From positions 102,050 through 166,049 of the forward strand of contig ML976661.1 in the NCBI GenBank assembly GCA_010015655.1: a DNA stretch of 64,000 nt, read 5' to 3'. Positions 1-14,864 of this stretch are shown piece by piece; positions within the stretch are counted from its first letter, which is position 1, and each line of letters begins with the position of its first letter. The notes under the pieces were generated by a model. That model ran no database searches. It saw nothing but the letters and a program-made list of their open reading frames with translations, and was not told the origin of the DNA. The position numbers were made by a program, and so were the translations under genes. Source of the DNA: Bimuria novae-zelandiae CBS 107.79. Its lineage: Eukaryota > Ascomycota > Dothideomycetes > Pleosporales > Didymosphaeriaceae.

Positions 1-28
1 GGAGTACATGCATCGAGGCAAAGGAGGA

Positions 29-1706
29 CTACGCTCCGTCGACTCGATATGGCTGGAAGTTCGGCGACACTGCGACACCGACTTGGTCATGCAACCCCCC
101 CGGCATGCTTACCAAGAACTGGCGTCCAATCCCTTCCCTACGATACCTGTGCAAGCCCTCCAAGAACATGCGAGATGGTGAGTGCACACTCCCGCGGGAC
201 GGCGGCTCAATGAGAGTCTTGCGGCACATGGGACATGTTATCTTGTTCTTCTGTTTCCTGCACGTATCGAACCAAGTGTTGATGCAGTACTCGCCGAATA
301 CATGCTTGCAAGGGAGCTGGATCGCTATCTCATTATCCTCGGAAGGGTCCACGTGTTTCTCAGAGTAGTCCTTCTGACATATATCGCACATGGCGTCAAT
401 GCCCTCTGGAAGTTCTTTGGGCAAAAAATGCCGCAATTTATCTCGGAGTGCCTGCATTTGTCCTGGCGAAGGGACGTTCGGGTGCTCGGTCTGGGTGAGG
501 AATCGAGCGCGCATGATGCTCGGGTGTGCTCCCGCACGTTGCCGGCGAGGCGGTCGATCTAGTAAGTCTAACTTAGTTTCAAAGAGCTGAAGAAGTTTGT
601 GTATTTGTAATGTACATATCTACACAGGGCCGGAGACTTACCTGCGGCACGAGACGCGGGTGAACGTGCAGGTCTGGCTAGCTCAGTTGCTTCATTCTGA
701 AGATCGTTCGCGTATCGATCAAAACTGCGGCGATTTGAGTTTCTGGATAATGGCGTTAGTTCCGGCAATGGGGCAGACCCGTTGACAGGTCTGAACATGT
801 GACGACGTTGCTGGCTATTAGAGTCCTCCATGCCTTGCCGGGCAGGTCGATGGTACGAGGTCCTTCGAACAAATGGTACTCCATGCTGAGGGAAGGACTC
901 GGTGGTGACCGAGTTCGCACGGTTGGGCACATCGTGGACTGCCGCAATCATCTCGGACGTTGGAGGAGGCGAAGGGGAGGAAGGTACATGTCGACTGAGC
1001 CGGCGGGACGGATATTGTGGAGGCGGCTGCACCCAGTGAGAGTGAGCTGGCGAAACCGCGAAGTTCGGCATGTCCATACCAGGGTGGAGGGTCCTGGGCA
1101 TATTCTGATCATTTGGCGAACCGTTGGCGTAATGCTCTCCGTCGAACCAGGGATACGAACCTATGTCGGACTGGTAATTCTGTGGTAGAAGAAGTCAGTC
1201 ATGGTCGTTGCTTCATTGAAAAGGCAAAGAGCCACCAAGAGAGCACAAATAGTGAATTCAGCCTTGAACCACCCGCAGCCGCACTCTCCCCATGCCAGCT
1301 CTGTATGCAACATCCTAGGGCAACATATCAGGAGCAGGCGGGAGAGCAATCTGAATCTTTCCTTCACGAATTGTGAAAGGCATGTCTTTAGTAAGGAATA
1401 TCTAGGACTTACCCCCAGTACTTCAGTCGGGCCATACTGAGCCCCAGCGCCTGAGGCCCCCATGTATGCTGCTGGCGAAAAGCCACCGGCATATTGGAAT
1501 TCAGGTTGTTGGTGAGTGCGACGCTGCCAACTGGACCCTTGAGGTTGTTCGAACCGGGAAGCAACTGCGTAGGGTTGCGGGCTCCACGGGAAATAGTTGA
1601 ACCCAGAACTTAAATCGTAGCTCTGCTGATAGTTGTGCACATGAGTCCCTTGGTCTTGGTGCTGTGAGATAGGGCCTCCTGAATACGAAGTGTCCGGTTC
1701 TGCCAT
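29..1706 (-). CDS. RING-finger protein (putative E3 ubiquitin ligase)
   Basis: Three exons join in frame to give 453 residues: 1706-1413, 1179-642 and 558-29, with introns at 1412-1180 (GTAAGT...CACAG) and 641-559 (GTAAGT...CTAG). The first ~300 residues are low-complexity, rich in Ser, Pro, Gln and Tyr, with no fold I recognise. A RING domain lies near residues 335-389, with CDIC, then PCKH, GEYC, a Trp and CPMC. RING domains usually bind an E2 enzyme and promote ubiquitin transfer; the substrate here cannot be guessed. The position that normally carries the fifth metal ligand (H-x2-H/C-x2-C) is Gly. The reading frame stays open upstream to about 2213, but the first ATG before the well-formed coding part is at 1706, so that start is preferred. 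It points away from the fumarase gene. Confidence 0.85.
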
Positions 1707-3106
1707 GGAATGCTGTAGAGGCACAGTGCAGAGGGTTCTTGTGCCTATTTGTGGCTGTGAGTTGACTTCACTGTCGATTTGGGGGACGTTGAGGCCGTTG
1801 GACAGAAGAAGTGTACCAGTTGACTGTGCCGGGAGACCTTTTCGTTGATCGGTATGCCCACAGGACGGCGGACCAGAATAAGATAGCGGCCGAAGTTTGG
1901 GACCTGGGCGGGAGTAGCGCAAGCGGCTGACAGGTGTGTCCAGCGAGTGTAGCAATCTATGGACCCGGAGTAAGTAGGTAGGGAGTCTGTCGGTGTCCCG
2001 CCTGTGATGTGTGTCTCTGCGTTGATTCACGGCAGTTTTGGTCGGTGCGCGGGGCACGGTGGACAAGAGAAGAGGACTGTGGAAGGTGCGACTTGGGCAA
2101 TGGATGGAGTGAGGGGCAGGAGCGGGCAGCACTATTATGCGGACGGAAGCAAGGCTGCAAGAGGAGGCCGTCAGCTGCTCCGAAGGCAAGTGACTTACTA
2201 CGACGACGACCACTGCTACTGAGACGGCAGACGTGGGACAGGCGCCAGTTCCGTGCGTCTTCAGGGCTCGTCATTCACGGCAAGCTTGCAGCTCCAGGCC
2301 CAGCTCCGCCGCAAGCTCCACCCGGCAGCGGCGTCACAGAAAGACGCCGGGCGTTTGCAGCAACCGACTGCCACCGCAATATCGGCAGGTCAAGACAAGG
2401 GAGAGCATCCTGCAGCATCGCCAGCAAACAGGGCCGGCCAAGCTGACTCTGGCCATGGCTGGTGAACCGAGGCAAGAGGCGAGGTTGCCCAGCCTGGTGC
2501 TCTAGTGTGGCACATGGCCGTGTGTGGGAGAGTTTACAGCCGCAGACATATGCAACGAGCCCAGGATACTGGATGTCGCGCTTCGCGAGCGGCTGCACGC
2601 GAACCGGAACGTGTGGAAAACTGACAGGTCGGCGTATCAGTAGAGGAGAGTGACGGTACAGGTGGGCATGGTTTCAGAAGAGGACGCCAGATGCAGCTGT
2701 TGTAATATGCAGCACCGGCCTTGCGAATGATACAGAGCAAAAGCCGATATTAACAAAGTCGCCCTTGCAATAGGACATGCTTGCTAGCGCGTTCTAGCTC
2801 CAGTTCGCCCAGGATAAGCAATTGCGTTGGCTGCAGGCTTAAGAGCGTCTTGCAGCAGTCGCGGTGGAAAAACGAACAAGTCAATGCCTTTGCCGATGGA
2901 CACCCTGGTCACAGTTACCTATGTACCTAGGTATCCGTAAAATCACGTGAGGAGAGCCGGGGCCTACAACCAGATCCACTCCGAGATCGTCCGCTTCCGC
3001 GCGAGCTTTCTGTCGCAAGTGATCGGAAGCTCCTGTCTGCAATTGCGCATCCAACAGTTCCTCATCACAACATCGTATACCATCTTCGTCTCTGCGGGCC
3101 GACGTC
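1707..3106. other. Intergenic region between divergent RING and fumarase genes
   Basis: About 1.4 kb separates two divergently transcribed genes and should hold both promoters. Short open frames occur on both strands but none has domain-like composition, a clear start context or splice continuity. No repeat or RNA gene was seen. Confidence 0.5.
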
Positions 3107-4808
3107 ATGTTCCGATCTGCGCTGAAGCCCCGCGCAGCCGAGCTGGGCCTGCGTTCTTCTCTAGCACATGCTGCGAAAGTTCGTCCTTCCGTCGTGACCA
3201 GATATTGGTCGGCTTCCCCCGGGCGAGCTCCTCTCTCCACAGCCCCGCGCTACGCTGGATTACAATCCCAACACACCCCGCAGCGCCGCCAATTCACATC
3301 CACCACCAAAATGGCTTCCACGCGGACAGAGAGCGATGCCTTTGGCGAGGTCCAGGTGCCGGCTGACAAGTACTGGGGCGCCCAGACAGAGCGCTCTCTG
3401 GAGAATTTCAAGATCAACCAGCCGCAGGACCGCATGCCGCCGCCCATTGTCAAGGCATTCGGCATCCTAAAGGGCGCCGCGGCCACGGTGAACATGAAAT
3501 TCGGGCTGGGTATGCATCTCGCGTACATTCGCCCGACTCCTACTCACATTGGGCAGACCCGAAGATCGGAAAGGCCATTCAGCAGGCCGCCGCTGAAGTC
3601 GCGGACCTGAAGCTCATCGACCACTTCCCGCTCGTCGTCTGGCAGACTGGATCCGGCACCCAGTCAAATATGAACGCGAACGAAGTCATCTCGAACCGTG
3701 CGATCGAGATCCTCGGTGGTCAAATGGGCACCAAGAAGCCTGTCCACCCCAACGACCACGTCAACATGTCTGCCTCTTCGAACGATACTTTCCCGACCGT
3801 CATGCACATTGCCGCGGTCATGGACTTCGAGGAGTCGCTACTCCCGGCGCTATCGAGCCTCCGCGACGCCCTGAAGAAGAAGGGTGAGATGTTTGAGAAG
3901 ATCATCAAGATTGGCAGGACGCATTTGCAGGATGCTACACCTTTGACGCTTGGACAGGAATTCTCTGGCTACGTTCAACAGCTGGACTTCGGCATTGAAC
4001 GGGTCAGATCTTCTCTGCCTCGGCTCAAGATGCTCGCTCAAGGTGGCACTGCGGTCGGGACAGGAATTAACACTTTCAAGGGATTTGCAGAGGACATTGC
4101 TTCAGAAGTCAGCAAGATGACGGGACACGAATTCATCACTGCTCCTAACAAGTTCGAGGCGCTTGCGGCGCACGACGCTATCGTGGAGGCACACGGCCAG
4201 CTCAACACTCTCGCCGCCTCACTTTTCAAGATCGCTCAAGACATCCGCTTCCTTGGTTCTGGTCCACGATGTGGTCTTGGTGAGCTGAAGCTGCCCGAAA
4301 ACGAGCCTGGCTCATCGATCATGCCGGGCAAGGTTAACCCCACCCAGTGCGAGTCGCTCACCATGGTCTGCACTCAAGTTTTCGGAAACCACGCAGCAAC
4401 CACCTTCGCAGGATCCCAGGGTAATTTCGAGTTGAACGTGTTCAAGCCCGTCATGATCCGCAACCTGCTTCACAGCTCTCGACTCCTCGCTGATGCTATG
4501 AGGAGCTTCGAGAAGAACTTGGTCCAGGGCCTTGAGGCTGACGAGAAGCGCATCGGCGCTCTTCTGAACGAGAGGTGAGTTTTTTGATTGTCTACGCCGA
4601 CAATTGCTAACATAGCCACAGCTTGATGTTGGTGACTTGCCTCAACCCCGTCATTGGTTACGACGCTGCCTCCAAAACCGCGAAAAATGCTCACAAGAAG
4701 GGCATCACGCTCAAGGAGAGTGCTCTCGAACTCAAGGTAATCAGCGAGGAGGACTTTGACAAGTACGTCCGCCCGGAGCTGATGATTGCGCCCAAGGAAA
4801 AGAAATAG
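3107..4808 (+). CDS. Fumarate hydratase, class II, mitochondrial/cytosolic
   Basis: Three exons (3107-3509, 3557-4574, 4622-4808) encode 535 residues. Introns of 47 nt each have GT-AG ends. Fumarase reversibly hydrates fumarate to malate in the TCA cycle. The class II/aspartase superfamily signature [11 protein letters not shown] is present, as are the [10 protein letters not shown] and SSNDTFPT blocks. The first ~68 residues are rich in Arg, Ser and Ala and lack acidic residues early on, as in a mitochondrial presequence. A second in-frame ATG at 3311 (MASTRTES) falls just where the enzyme proper begins, so one gene could supply both mitochondrial and cytosolic forms. The C-terminus is complete. 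The product is certain; the use of two starts is inference. Confidence 0.96.
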
Positions 4809-8866
<4,058 letters not shown>

Positions 8867-9703
8867 CCGCGGCAGTCAATGCGCCCTTGCGCCTCTAGGA
8901 TCGAGCATTATTTCGCGGAGTTGAGCAACACGGAGAGTACGCAATTTGCGGGGCGGCAAGCGTTGGCAGCATTGGTTGTAATATGACGTCGCAATTTGTA
9001 TCTTATGTTCCACAATTTCAGCCGGATTCCATGTATCCATGCACCACTGTAACACCTAGACGGACACGCTCTATCAGCTCCTGTCAAGACCTGTCATCTT
9101 GATCTAGCCAGGGCACTAGCGACTGTGCGTGCTATTAGCCATGGTAGTAATAAGCTATGAATGTCACTAATAAGAGAGGCGGTTGGTTGCACGTCACAAA
9201 AATCGTGTTCCCCAAGAATGGGATCAGTGTCGCCTCTTCTCTGTACCTCTGCAATGCACGTTGTTGCCGTCACATCACTCCCACAAACGTGCGCTTCCGC
9301 TTTTCTCAACAGTAAGCATTGGGGGCGATCCATGTCAGACTGGTACATCAACCGTCAGGAGAGGTTGCGGTAGCACTCAGTACCATAGTACCATCGCTTA
9401 GCCAGACCGAACAGTGACCCATTGAGCAAAAACCGGCTTCGAGCCGTCAACGAAAACCTTTTCGTATTCTTCCGCTACGGCGCAGTACAGTTTGTGCACC
9501 CACTTGCTCCATGCGCATTATTGTTGAGTTGACCCGGGCGCTGGTAGGGGTATGCTGCAGTGCTACCGCAGGAGCTCGCCTGTCAATATTTGACCGTTAC
9601 CACGAGGCTGAACTCGTTCTAGTACTCCTTCAAAAGCTGAAGAGCCCTACTGTTGGGGACACTCTCTCATCCACCTTCATACTACGCAGCGCAACATACG
9701 AAC
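8867..9703. other. Intergenic
   Basis: About 0.84 kb with only short overlapping open frames. It presumably holds the SMC5 terminator and the promoter of the small secreted protein gene. Nothing more can be supported. Confidence 0.4.
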
Positions 9704-10479
9704 ATGTATCTATCAAGTGTCTTCCTATTGCTTCTTTATGTCGCCCTGGCTCGCCCAGCCTCGCACGTCAGCTCGGAGGACGACAATCAGACGTGGAAAG
9801 TCACCCGCCTTGACTACCATTACATGACCGAATGGCCGGGCTTCGGACCGCCGCATACGGAATGGCCTGAGGGTAGGAAGTTCAACTCGACCATCTCGCT
9901 CGACGTGCAGATCCCGGATGAATTGGCACCGGGCAGCAACTGGGTCTACAAATGCGATATGAACTGGGAACATAGCGTATTGCCAGGCATCAGCGCCGAT
10001 TGTATTCCACAGAGTATTCATAAACATGTACACGACAATGTCGCTTTCTTCGTAGAACCGTGTAAGTGTGCTGTTTCCATGCTTTCACCAAGCAAGAAAG
10101 AGGTACTGATGCTATGGGCAGGGCAGATCCCGGGAAAGGACTTGCCGCCGGGCTCTCCCGCTGAGATGCCTTTCAGCTTGACCATCCAGAAAACGAGCGT
10201 GACTCAGAGCTGGGGACCGGCGCGGTACGTTTTTCCTTCTACACAGATCGAATGAAGTTCAAAATGCTGATTGCAGGTATATGTAGTCGTTGGTTAGGCA
10301 ATGTGACGATTAGCTGTGATGATCCGGGCTCGCCTTCGAGTTATCTTACTTGTTTGACCGGCCCGCCGTTCGATGGCATGCGGTGCAAACTGGGCGCTAT
10401 CAATAACATCGACTTGAGCAATAAGACGGAGCTGCAGGTTTTTGCCCAGGAGGTTTGCGATTCTACTGCCTCATGTTGA
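9704..10479 (+). CDS. Small secreted cysteine-containing protein (hypothetical, effector-like)
   Basis: The start at 9704 gives a strong N-terminal signal peptide (MYLSSVFLLLLYVALARP). An intron at 10225-10286 (GTACGT...TGTAG) joins to a last exon ending DSTASC, giving 237 residues. A further 60-nt in-frame intron at 10062-10121 (GTAAGT, branch-like ACTGAT, GGCAG) is likely; removing it gives 217 residues and changes the join to EPWQIPG. The mature protein is Trp/Pro-rich with several Cys, two near the C-terminus. No known domain was recognised. Size, secretion signal and Cys content fit the loose class of fungal small secreted proteins, some of which act on hosts; a host role is speculation. 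Confidence 0.6.
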
Positions 10480-10904
10480 GGCGCGAGGTCGGGGAGGACG
10501 TCTAGAGCGACGTATTCACTCTGGTAGCGACTTATCGCCGACGGAATTAGGCGAGAGTTCTCTGGCAGGCTTTGGGGTATATACTAACTTATACTGGTAT
10601 TTGGTGCGGTTCTAGCGCAGCGTATTTGGGATTTTGGTACAGCACTGTATCACGCAAGGCATTCATTAGATCACGATTGGTGAAGTCACTTTTCGATTTA
10701 GATAGATGGGGCTTATGGACTTTCAGAAGACTTTTGTGTTCGTTAGGTTATGCCTACTTTGGTAAGAAGGTAAACAGGACAGTAGCCCGCATTGTGTATA
10801 GCCCGCCAGATGCTCATTCATCTCCAACCACCCTCTCCCTTTCTTTTCGCCGGGCCTCTGGAAGCAAATCTCGCTCAAGTCTGCGTTGGCTGAGCTGTTG
10901 ATGC
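10480..10904. other. Intergenic, convergent 3' ends
   Basis: Gap between the 3' ends of two genes that face each other. No gene, repeat or RNA was recognised. Confidence 0.4.
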
Positions 10905-11756
10905 CTATGAAGTGCATTTCGGGGGCACATATAACGCGCACATCGGAAAGTCACACGTATACATTTGTGGAAAATGTGTGCAAATCTCCCTATCGCAGCC
11001 CTCCTTCAAGGCTCCTGGAGGGTAGGTCTCTCCTCTTAAGCATTTGTTGTAGTAGTCCAAAAGCCCTTGACACCACGGTGTGCAGGCGCTCGAGGGACTG
11101 CGTGCTTTGACTGCGTCGAGCGATGACGAACCCTTCGGGCATAGGCATTGGTCGCCATGTCGGGTGTTTTGAAAGAAGCAGCACTTTGACCCTAGTGGAC
11201 CACAAGGCTGCTCACACTTGAAGTTGAAGCCGGCTTCGGAATGTCCTTCGACTTCGACTGCGGCTGCAGGCTGCTTGTCGAGCGAAGGCGATACACCCTG
11301 CGGGCACAGACATTGGCCGCCATGTCGAGTATTTTGAAAGAAGCAGCACTTTGATCCTGGCTCTCCACAAGGCTGCTCGCATTTGAAGTTGAAGCTAACT
11401 TCGGAACGTGCTTTGACTGCGGCTGCAAGCTGCTTGTCGAGCGAAAGCGATACACCCTTCAAGCATAGGCATCGGTCGCCATGTTTAGTCCCTTGGAAGA
11501 AGCAGCACTTTGATCCCCGCGGTCCACAAGGCTTCTGGCAGATGAAGTTGGCGCTGGCTTCGGAAGCGAGGTCGATATCTGCAGGGTCGATATTGCGGAG
11601 CGCAACTTCTATATTACCGTTTAGGGCCGGGTTGCGCTCGAGCTCGTCAAGAACTTCGGACCGGCAACGGCAGCCGCTGCTCGTGCAGCAGTTGTACTTC
11701 ATACAGAGCGGATCGCAGGCCGGGTCCGTGGAGCTCGTAGTGCTATTGGCTTGCAT
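10905..11756 (-). CDS. Cysteine-rich three-repeat protein, downstream part of interrupted locus
   Basis: A 283-residue frame with no signal peptide of its own. It opens with a C-x3-C-x4-CC-x4-C-x-C module, then has three tandem ~50-residue repeats with the spacing C-x3-C-x6-CC-x10-C-x-C (core PCGPxGSKCCFFQ) separated by Ala/Lys-rich linkers, then a Cys-rich tail. It lies in the same frame as the secreted ORF directly upstream, separated by two TAG codons at 11771-11769 and 11759-11757. The front module is a near copy of the one that ends the upstream ORF. It is probably the body of one secreted cysteine-rich protein whose front was duplicated, now either interrupted or rescued by splicing. 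No family was recognised. Confidence 0.55.
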   Translation of the reverse strand: MQANSTTSSTDPACDPLCMKYNCCTSSGCRCRSEVLDELERNPALNGNIEVALRNIDPADIDLASEASANFICQKPCGPRGSKCCFFQGTKHGDRCLCLKGVSLSLDKQLAAAVKARSEVSFNFKCEQPCGEPGSKCCFFQNTRHGGQCLCPQGVSPSLDKQPAAAVEVEGHSEAGFNFKCEQPCGPLGSKCCFFQNTRHGDQCLCPKGSSSLDAVKARSPSSACTPWCQGLLDYYNKCLRGETYPPGALKEGCDREICTHFPQMYTCDFPMCALYVPPKCTS

Positions 11757-11860
11757 CTAGACCTCGAACTATTCGAACTCTGCCAGGACTTCGGATTGGC
11801 AACGGCAACCGATGCTCGTGCAGCAGTTGTACTTCATACAGAGCGGATCACAACCAGGTT
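11635..11860 (-). repeat. Tandem duplication of a cysteine-module coding segment
   Basis: Two copies of roughly 90 bp, at about 11775-11860 and 11635-11725, share a long identical core (around gctcgtgcagcagttgtac) with scattered substitutions. Each encodes the same C-x3-C-x4-CC-x4-C-x-C module. Confidence 0.75.
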
Positions 11861-12096
11861 GCGTTCCTGGACCTGTAGGCACACATGACGACACAGGAAC
11901 ATTTGGGGTCTCCTGCGGAAAGCAGTGGTCGTCAACCGTGGTGGCGAAAGCCTTGACGTTACGAGCGAGGAGTCCATTGTCGTTCTACATCGGTTAACAT
12001 GAGCCATTCGAAACAGACGGACAGGCTACGTACGTTCGTAGGGACAGCGGCCACAATGGCAGCGAGGACCCCGAAAGCAATGAAGTGTAGCTCCAT
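11769..12096 (-). CDS. Short secreted cysteine-rich protein, upstream part of interrupted locus
   Basis: Exon 1 (12096-12034) encodes a signal peptide, MELHFIAFGVLAAIVAAVPT. A 49-nt intron (12033-11985, GTACGT...TGTAG) leads to exon 2 (11984-11769), for 92 residues in total. The mature part ends in the module CDPLCMKYNCCTSIGCRC, followed by a TAG stop. Nine bases later comes a second TAG, then the ATG of the 283-residue repeat ORF in the same frame, which begins with nearly the same module. A GTATGA donor (11839) with an AAG acceptor (ending 11750) would remove the first copy and both stops in frame (90 nt), but the acceptor is weak. It may therefore be a short standalone secreted peptide or the 5' end of a longer gene. 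Confidence 0.5.
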
Positions 12097-12738
12097 GGCC
12101 TTTGGCACGTCGATTGTGTTGCGTCAACAGAGAGTGAGTGTGGCTGTCGAGATCGCGGGCTTGAGTAGCAAGAAAGAAGAAGTCGAGTACGGCTCGCAGG
12201 GTTTTATGTGTGCCGATTTCCTCACTTAAGGAAAGTAATAGACTGCAGCAGAATGATAGCGGTGAAAGAAATTGCGGCACGCGGAGTAAAGGTGGGCTGG
12301 TCACCGTTGACCAGCCAACCTTAATCAAACCAGCGATATGGGCAAGATCTAGATGAGGGTATTAAAAGCGGATCTGGATACCAATAGTAGTAAAAGATAT
12401 CCGAGAAATAGCTTTTCCAGTGGGTTTATCTCGTCAAGCATTTGCTCATGGGCTGGGCTTAACAATGTGGCAGCCATAGCATCGTCAGATTTCTAGATCA
12501 ATCTCTTTTGTTACCGGTAGATAAGACAGGTCCACAAGGACGCTATGGCAAAAGAAGCAAAAGTTCACTGCAGCCGTCCTACGCAATACCAGGACATGAC
12601 AATGGCCCAGATGTCCCAGGGCTATAACAATGTAATTATGTGAGGAAAAAATCGGCTGGCTGCCCCATACTTCCCGACATGTTCAGACCCAAAAATGTCG
12701 ACGCAAATGCCTGTGATACTGTCGGCACAGCGGGTTCG
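12097..12738. other. Intergenic
   Basis: Promoter side of the cysteine-rich locus and the 3' side of the coiled-coil pseudogene. No feature was recognised. Confidence 0.4.
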
Positions 12739-14864
12739 TCATTGGTTTAGCCGAGAGGGTGTGCTTGGGCCGGCTCGGGATGTGGTCAATCTAGCTAGCG
12801 GTGATGGCATCGGGTGATAGCCTGGACATCTCGAAGGTGTGACGGAAGGAGGCCCCATCGGAGATATATTTGGTGTTAGGGTGAGGCTATTGCTGTAGCC
12901 CCTCATCAAACTTCCATCATAGACCTGATTTCTTCTGTTCTCCTCATCCAAACGAGTATGATCAACTCTTCTCCCCGGCCGTGGCCCAGTCACCGACATC
13001 TTGTCGGACGTGGTCAGGCTTCCGGTCTTGCTCGCGTGCGTCTCCAGATTCTTCTGGAGAGCATTAACGGTACTTCTAAGACCTGCTGTCTGCCTATCAA
13101 TGACCTTGATCCTCTCGGCATTTTGGTTCTGATAGGCTTGATATCCAGCGTGTTTAGCCTCCTGCTCAAGAATTTTGCCGCGCTGCTGGTCGTGCGACTG
13201 CTTTAACTCCCCGAAACCCTTTGCCGACTCCTATTTGTAGCTTTCCACAGCCTTTTCCAGATCCGTACCCTGTTTCCCATGCACGCGTCTCACTTCTTCG
13301 CGATGATGTGCCGTCTCCCTGAGATTTTTCGTGAAAGCAGCCAGATCGGTAAGGCACCCCTCATTACTGTCCCTCGCATGCTTCAAGCTGATTATTTCAG
13401 CTTCCAAAGCTTTTGTTCGGTCCTCTAGAGCACTTGCTTGGGACTCCGTCTCCTGGCGTTTTATTCTTTCCTGGTCCCGCTCGCCCTCAGCTGCCTGCCT
13501 TTGTTTCACCACACTCTCAAGCTTGTCTTCAAAACGTTTCCGATCCTCAATCCTCGCATCCTCCAACTTCTCCATTCTCTGCAACACAACATCTAGCGTT
13601 GCTTGGAGAGATGCGGTCTTCGCTCTGTCACTGTTCTGGTTGGATTGGAGGCCATCCAACCGGCCCTCGGTGGGCGAAGTGGAAGATTGTAGGGTCTCAG
13701 TATCTTTCTTAAGCTGTTCGATCTGTTCACAATTTTTCTTGCACATGCTAGAGAATTCTCTAACTTCGGCTTGCAGACCATTTTGTTGCATGCTGACTTG
13801 TCTTTCCAGCGCCTACTGCATTTCTTCTTGCCGATTAGAAGTGCTAGACTTGAGCTGCTCAAGGTCTTGTGTGCTGGCCGTATTTTCCAAAGCCCCCTGC
13901 AGTCCTTCGTGCATAGCTTTTTGGTTAGAACTCAGCCGTTCCAGAGCTTGCGTGTCTGCCTTCTTTCCCAGCTCCTGCCACAGTCTTTCTTTCCAGTCAT
14001 CAGAGCTGGAACTCATCTTAGCAAGATCTTCTATACTGGCCTTCGTTTCCAGCGTCTGTTGCAATTCTGCTGTCAGATCTGTTTGGCTAGACCTCAGCTG
14101 GTCGAGTTTCCGGTGCTGGCCTTCCCTTTCAGCTCCTGCTCCAGTCCAGCGAACTGTCAGTTGTACGCCTTGAACTTCTTCTCATGATGGCTGTACCTTC
14201 TCCCGCAGAGCTTGTCCGCCGATTCTCCCTCTTGGGCCTTCTCCTGGAGTATTCCGAATCGATGGTCTATCGAAGTGGTTGTGTCGAACTCGTCCCATGA
14301 GCCCCCACGTCATTTAACATCCAGAACGTCCTCAGGTCTCTTCGCTTTCTTTGAAGGCCCCAGAGACTCAGTCGCTTCGTTATCCAAGGACGAATGGCCG
14401 CGCTTCCCTACCCCCAAAGAGATAGTCAGATCTTTCAATACAGGATCAAACAGCTTCGTTGCTTTCTTAGGACTGGGTGTCGCCACTACCGAAGGGAGCA
14501 TCGGTGTGCTATTGATGTGTTGGGGTGTGTACTTCGAAGAATTCGGATTTTGCGCGGCCAGGTTTTCCTTGTCATTGTAGGTTTTAGGTTGTTTGACGCT
14601 CCTGCTTGCGCGTCCGTCGCGTCTTGGTGGTTTGGTGGATGTCTTGGGGGTCGAGGTGGCTACACAGGTGCCAATGAGCTGTGTGGACAACACATCATTC
14701 CCAAGACTCACCTCAAGTTTGTGATGGAGAGTTTGAGCTTCCCCATTTCCGTTTGCTGAGGCCAAGGCTGGGGTAGGAGAGCTGCGGCTGGCGCTGTTAC
14801 TGACTACAGCCTGTGCCGGCTGCATAGGGAGAGAACCCATATCTTCTACTTGCTGCAAACGCAT
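12739..14864 (-). pseudogene. Decayed coiled-coil protein gene
   Basis: From an ATG at 14864 a 184-codon frame (Ser/Pro/Lys-rich, ending near PSKKAKRPEDVLDVK) stops at TGA 14310. Translation in the same frame continues with plausible residues to another TGA near 14160. A shift of frame near 14150-14100 then opens a long heptad-like Glu/Lys/Gln coiled coil that runs in one frame to 12739, broken only by TAG at about 13813 and about 13231. Both TAGs sit in Gln-rich coiled coil (e.g. RQEEMQ-stop-ALERQ), so CAG-to-TAG is the simplest origin. These stops are not bracketed by usable splice sites. The intact protein would have been about 700 residues. Family unknown. Confidence 0.65.

Noticed and set aside
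1161..2213. 350-codon frame as an extended N-terminus of the RING protein
   Set aside because: It runs through the first intron and its upstream part is unlike coding sequence; ATG 1706 is a better start.
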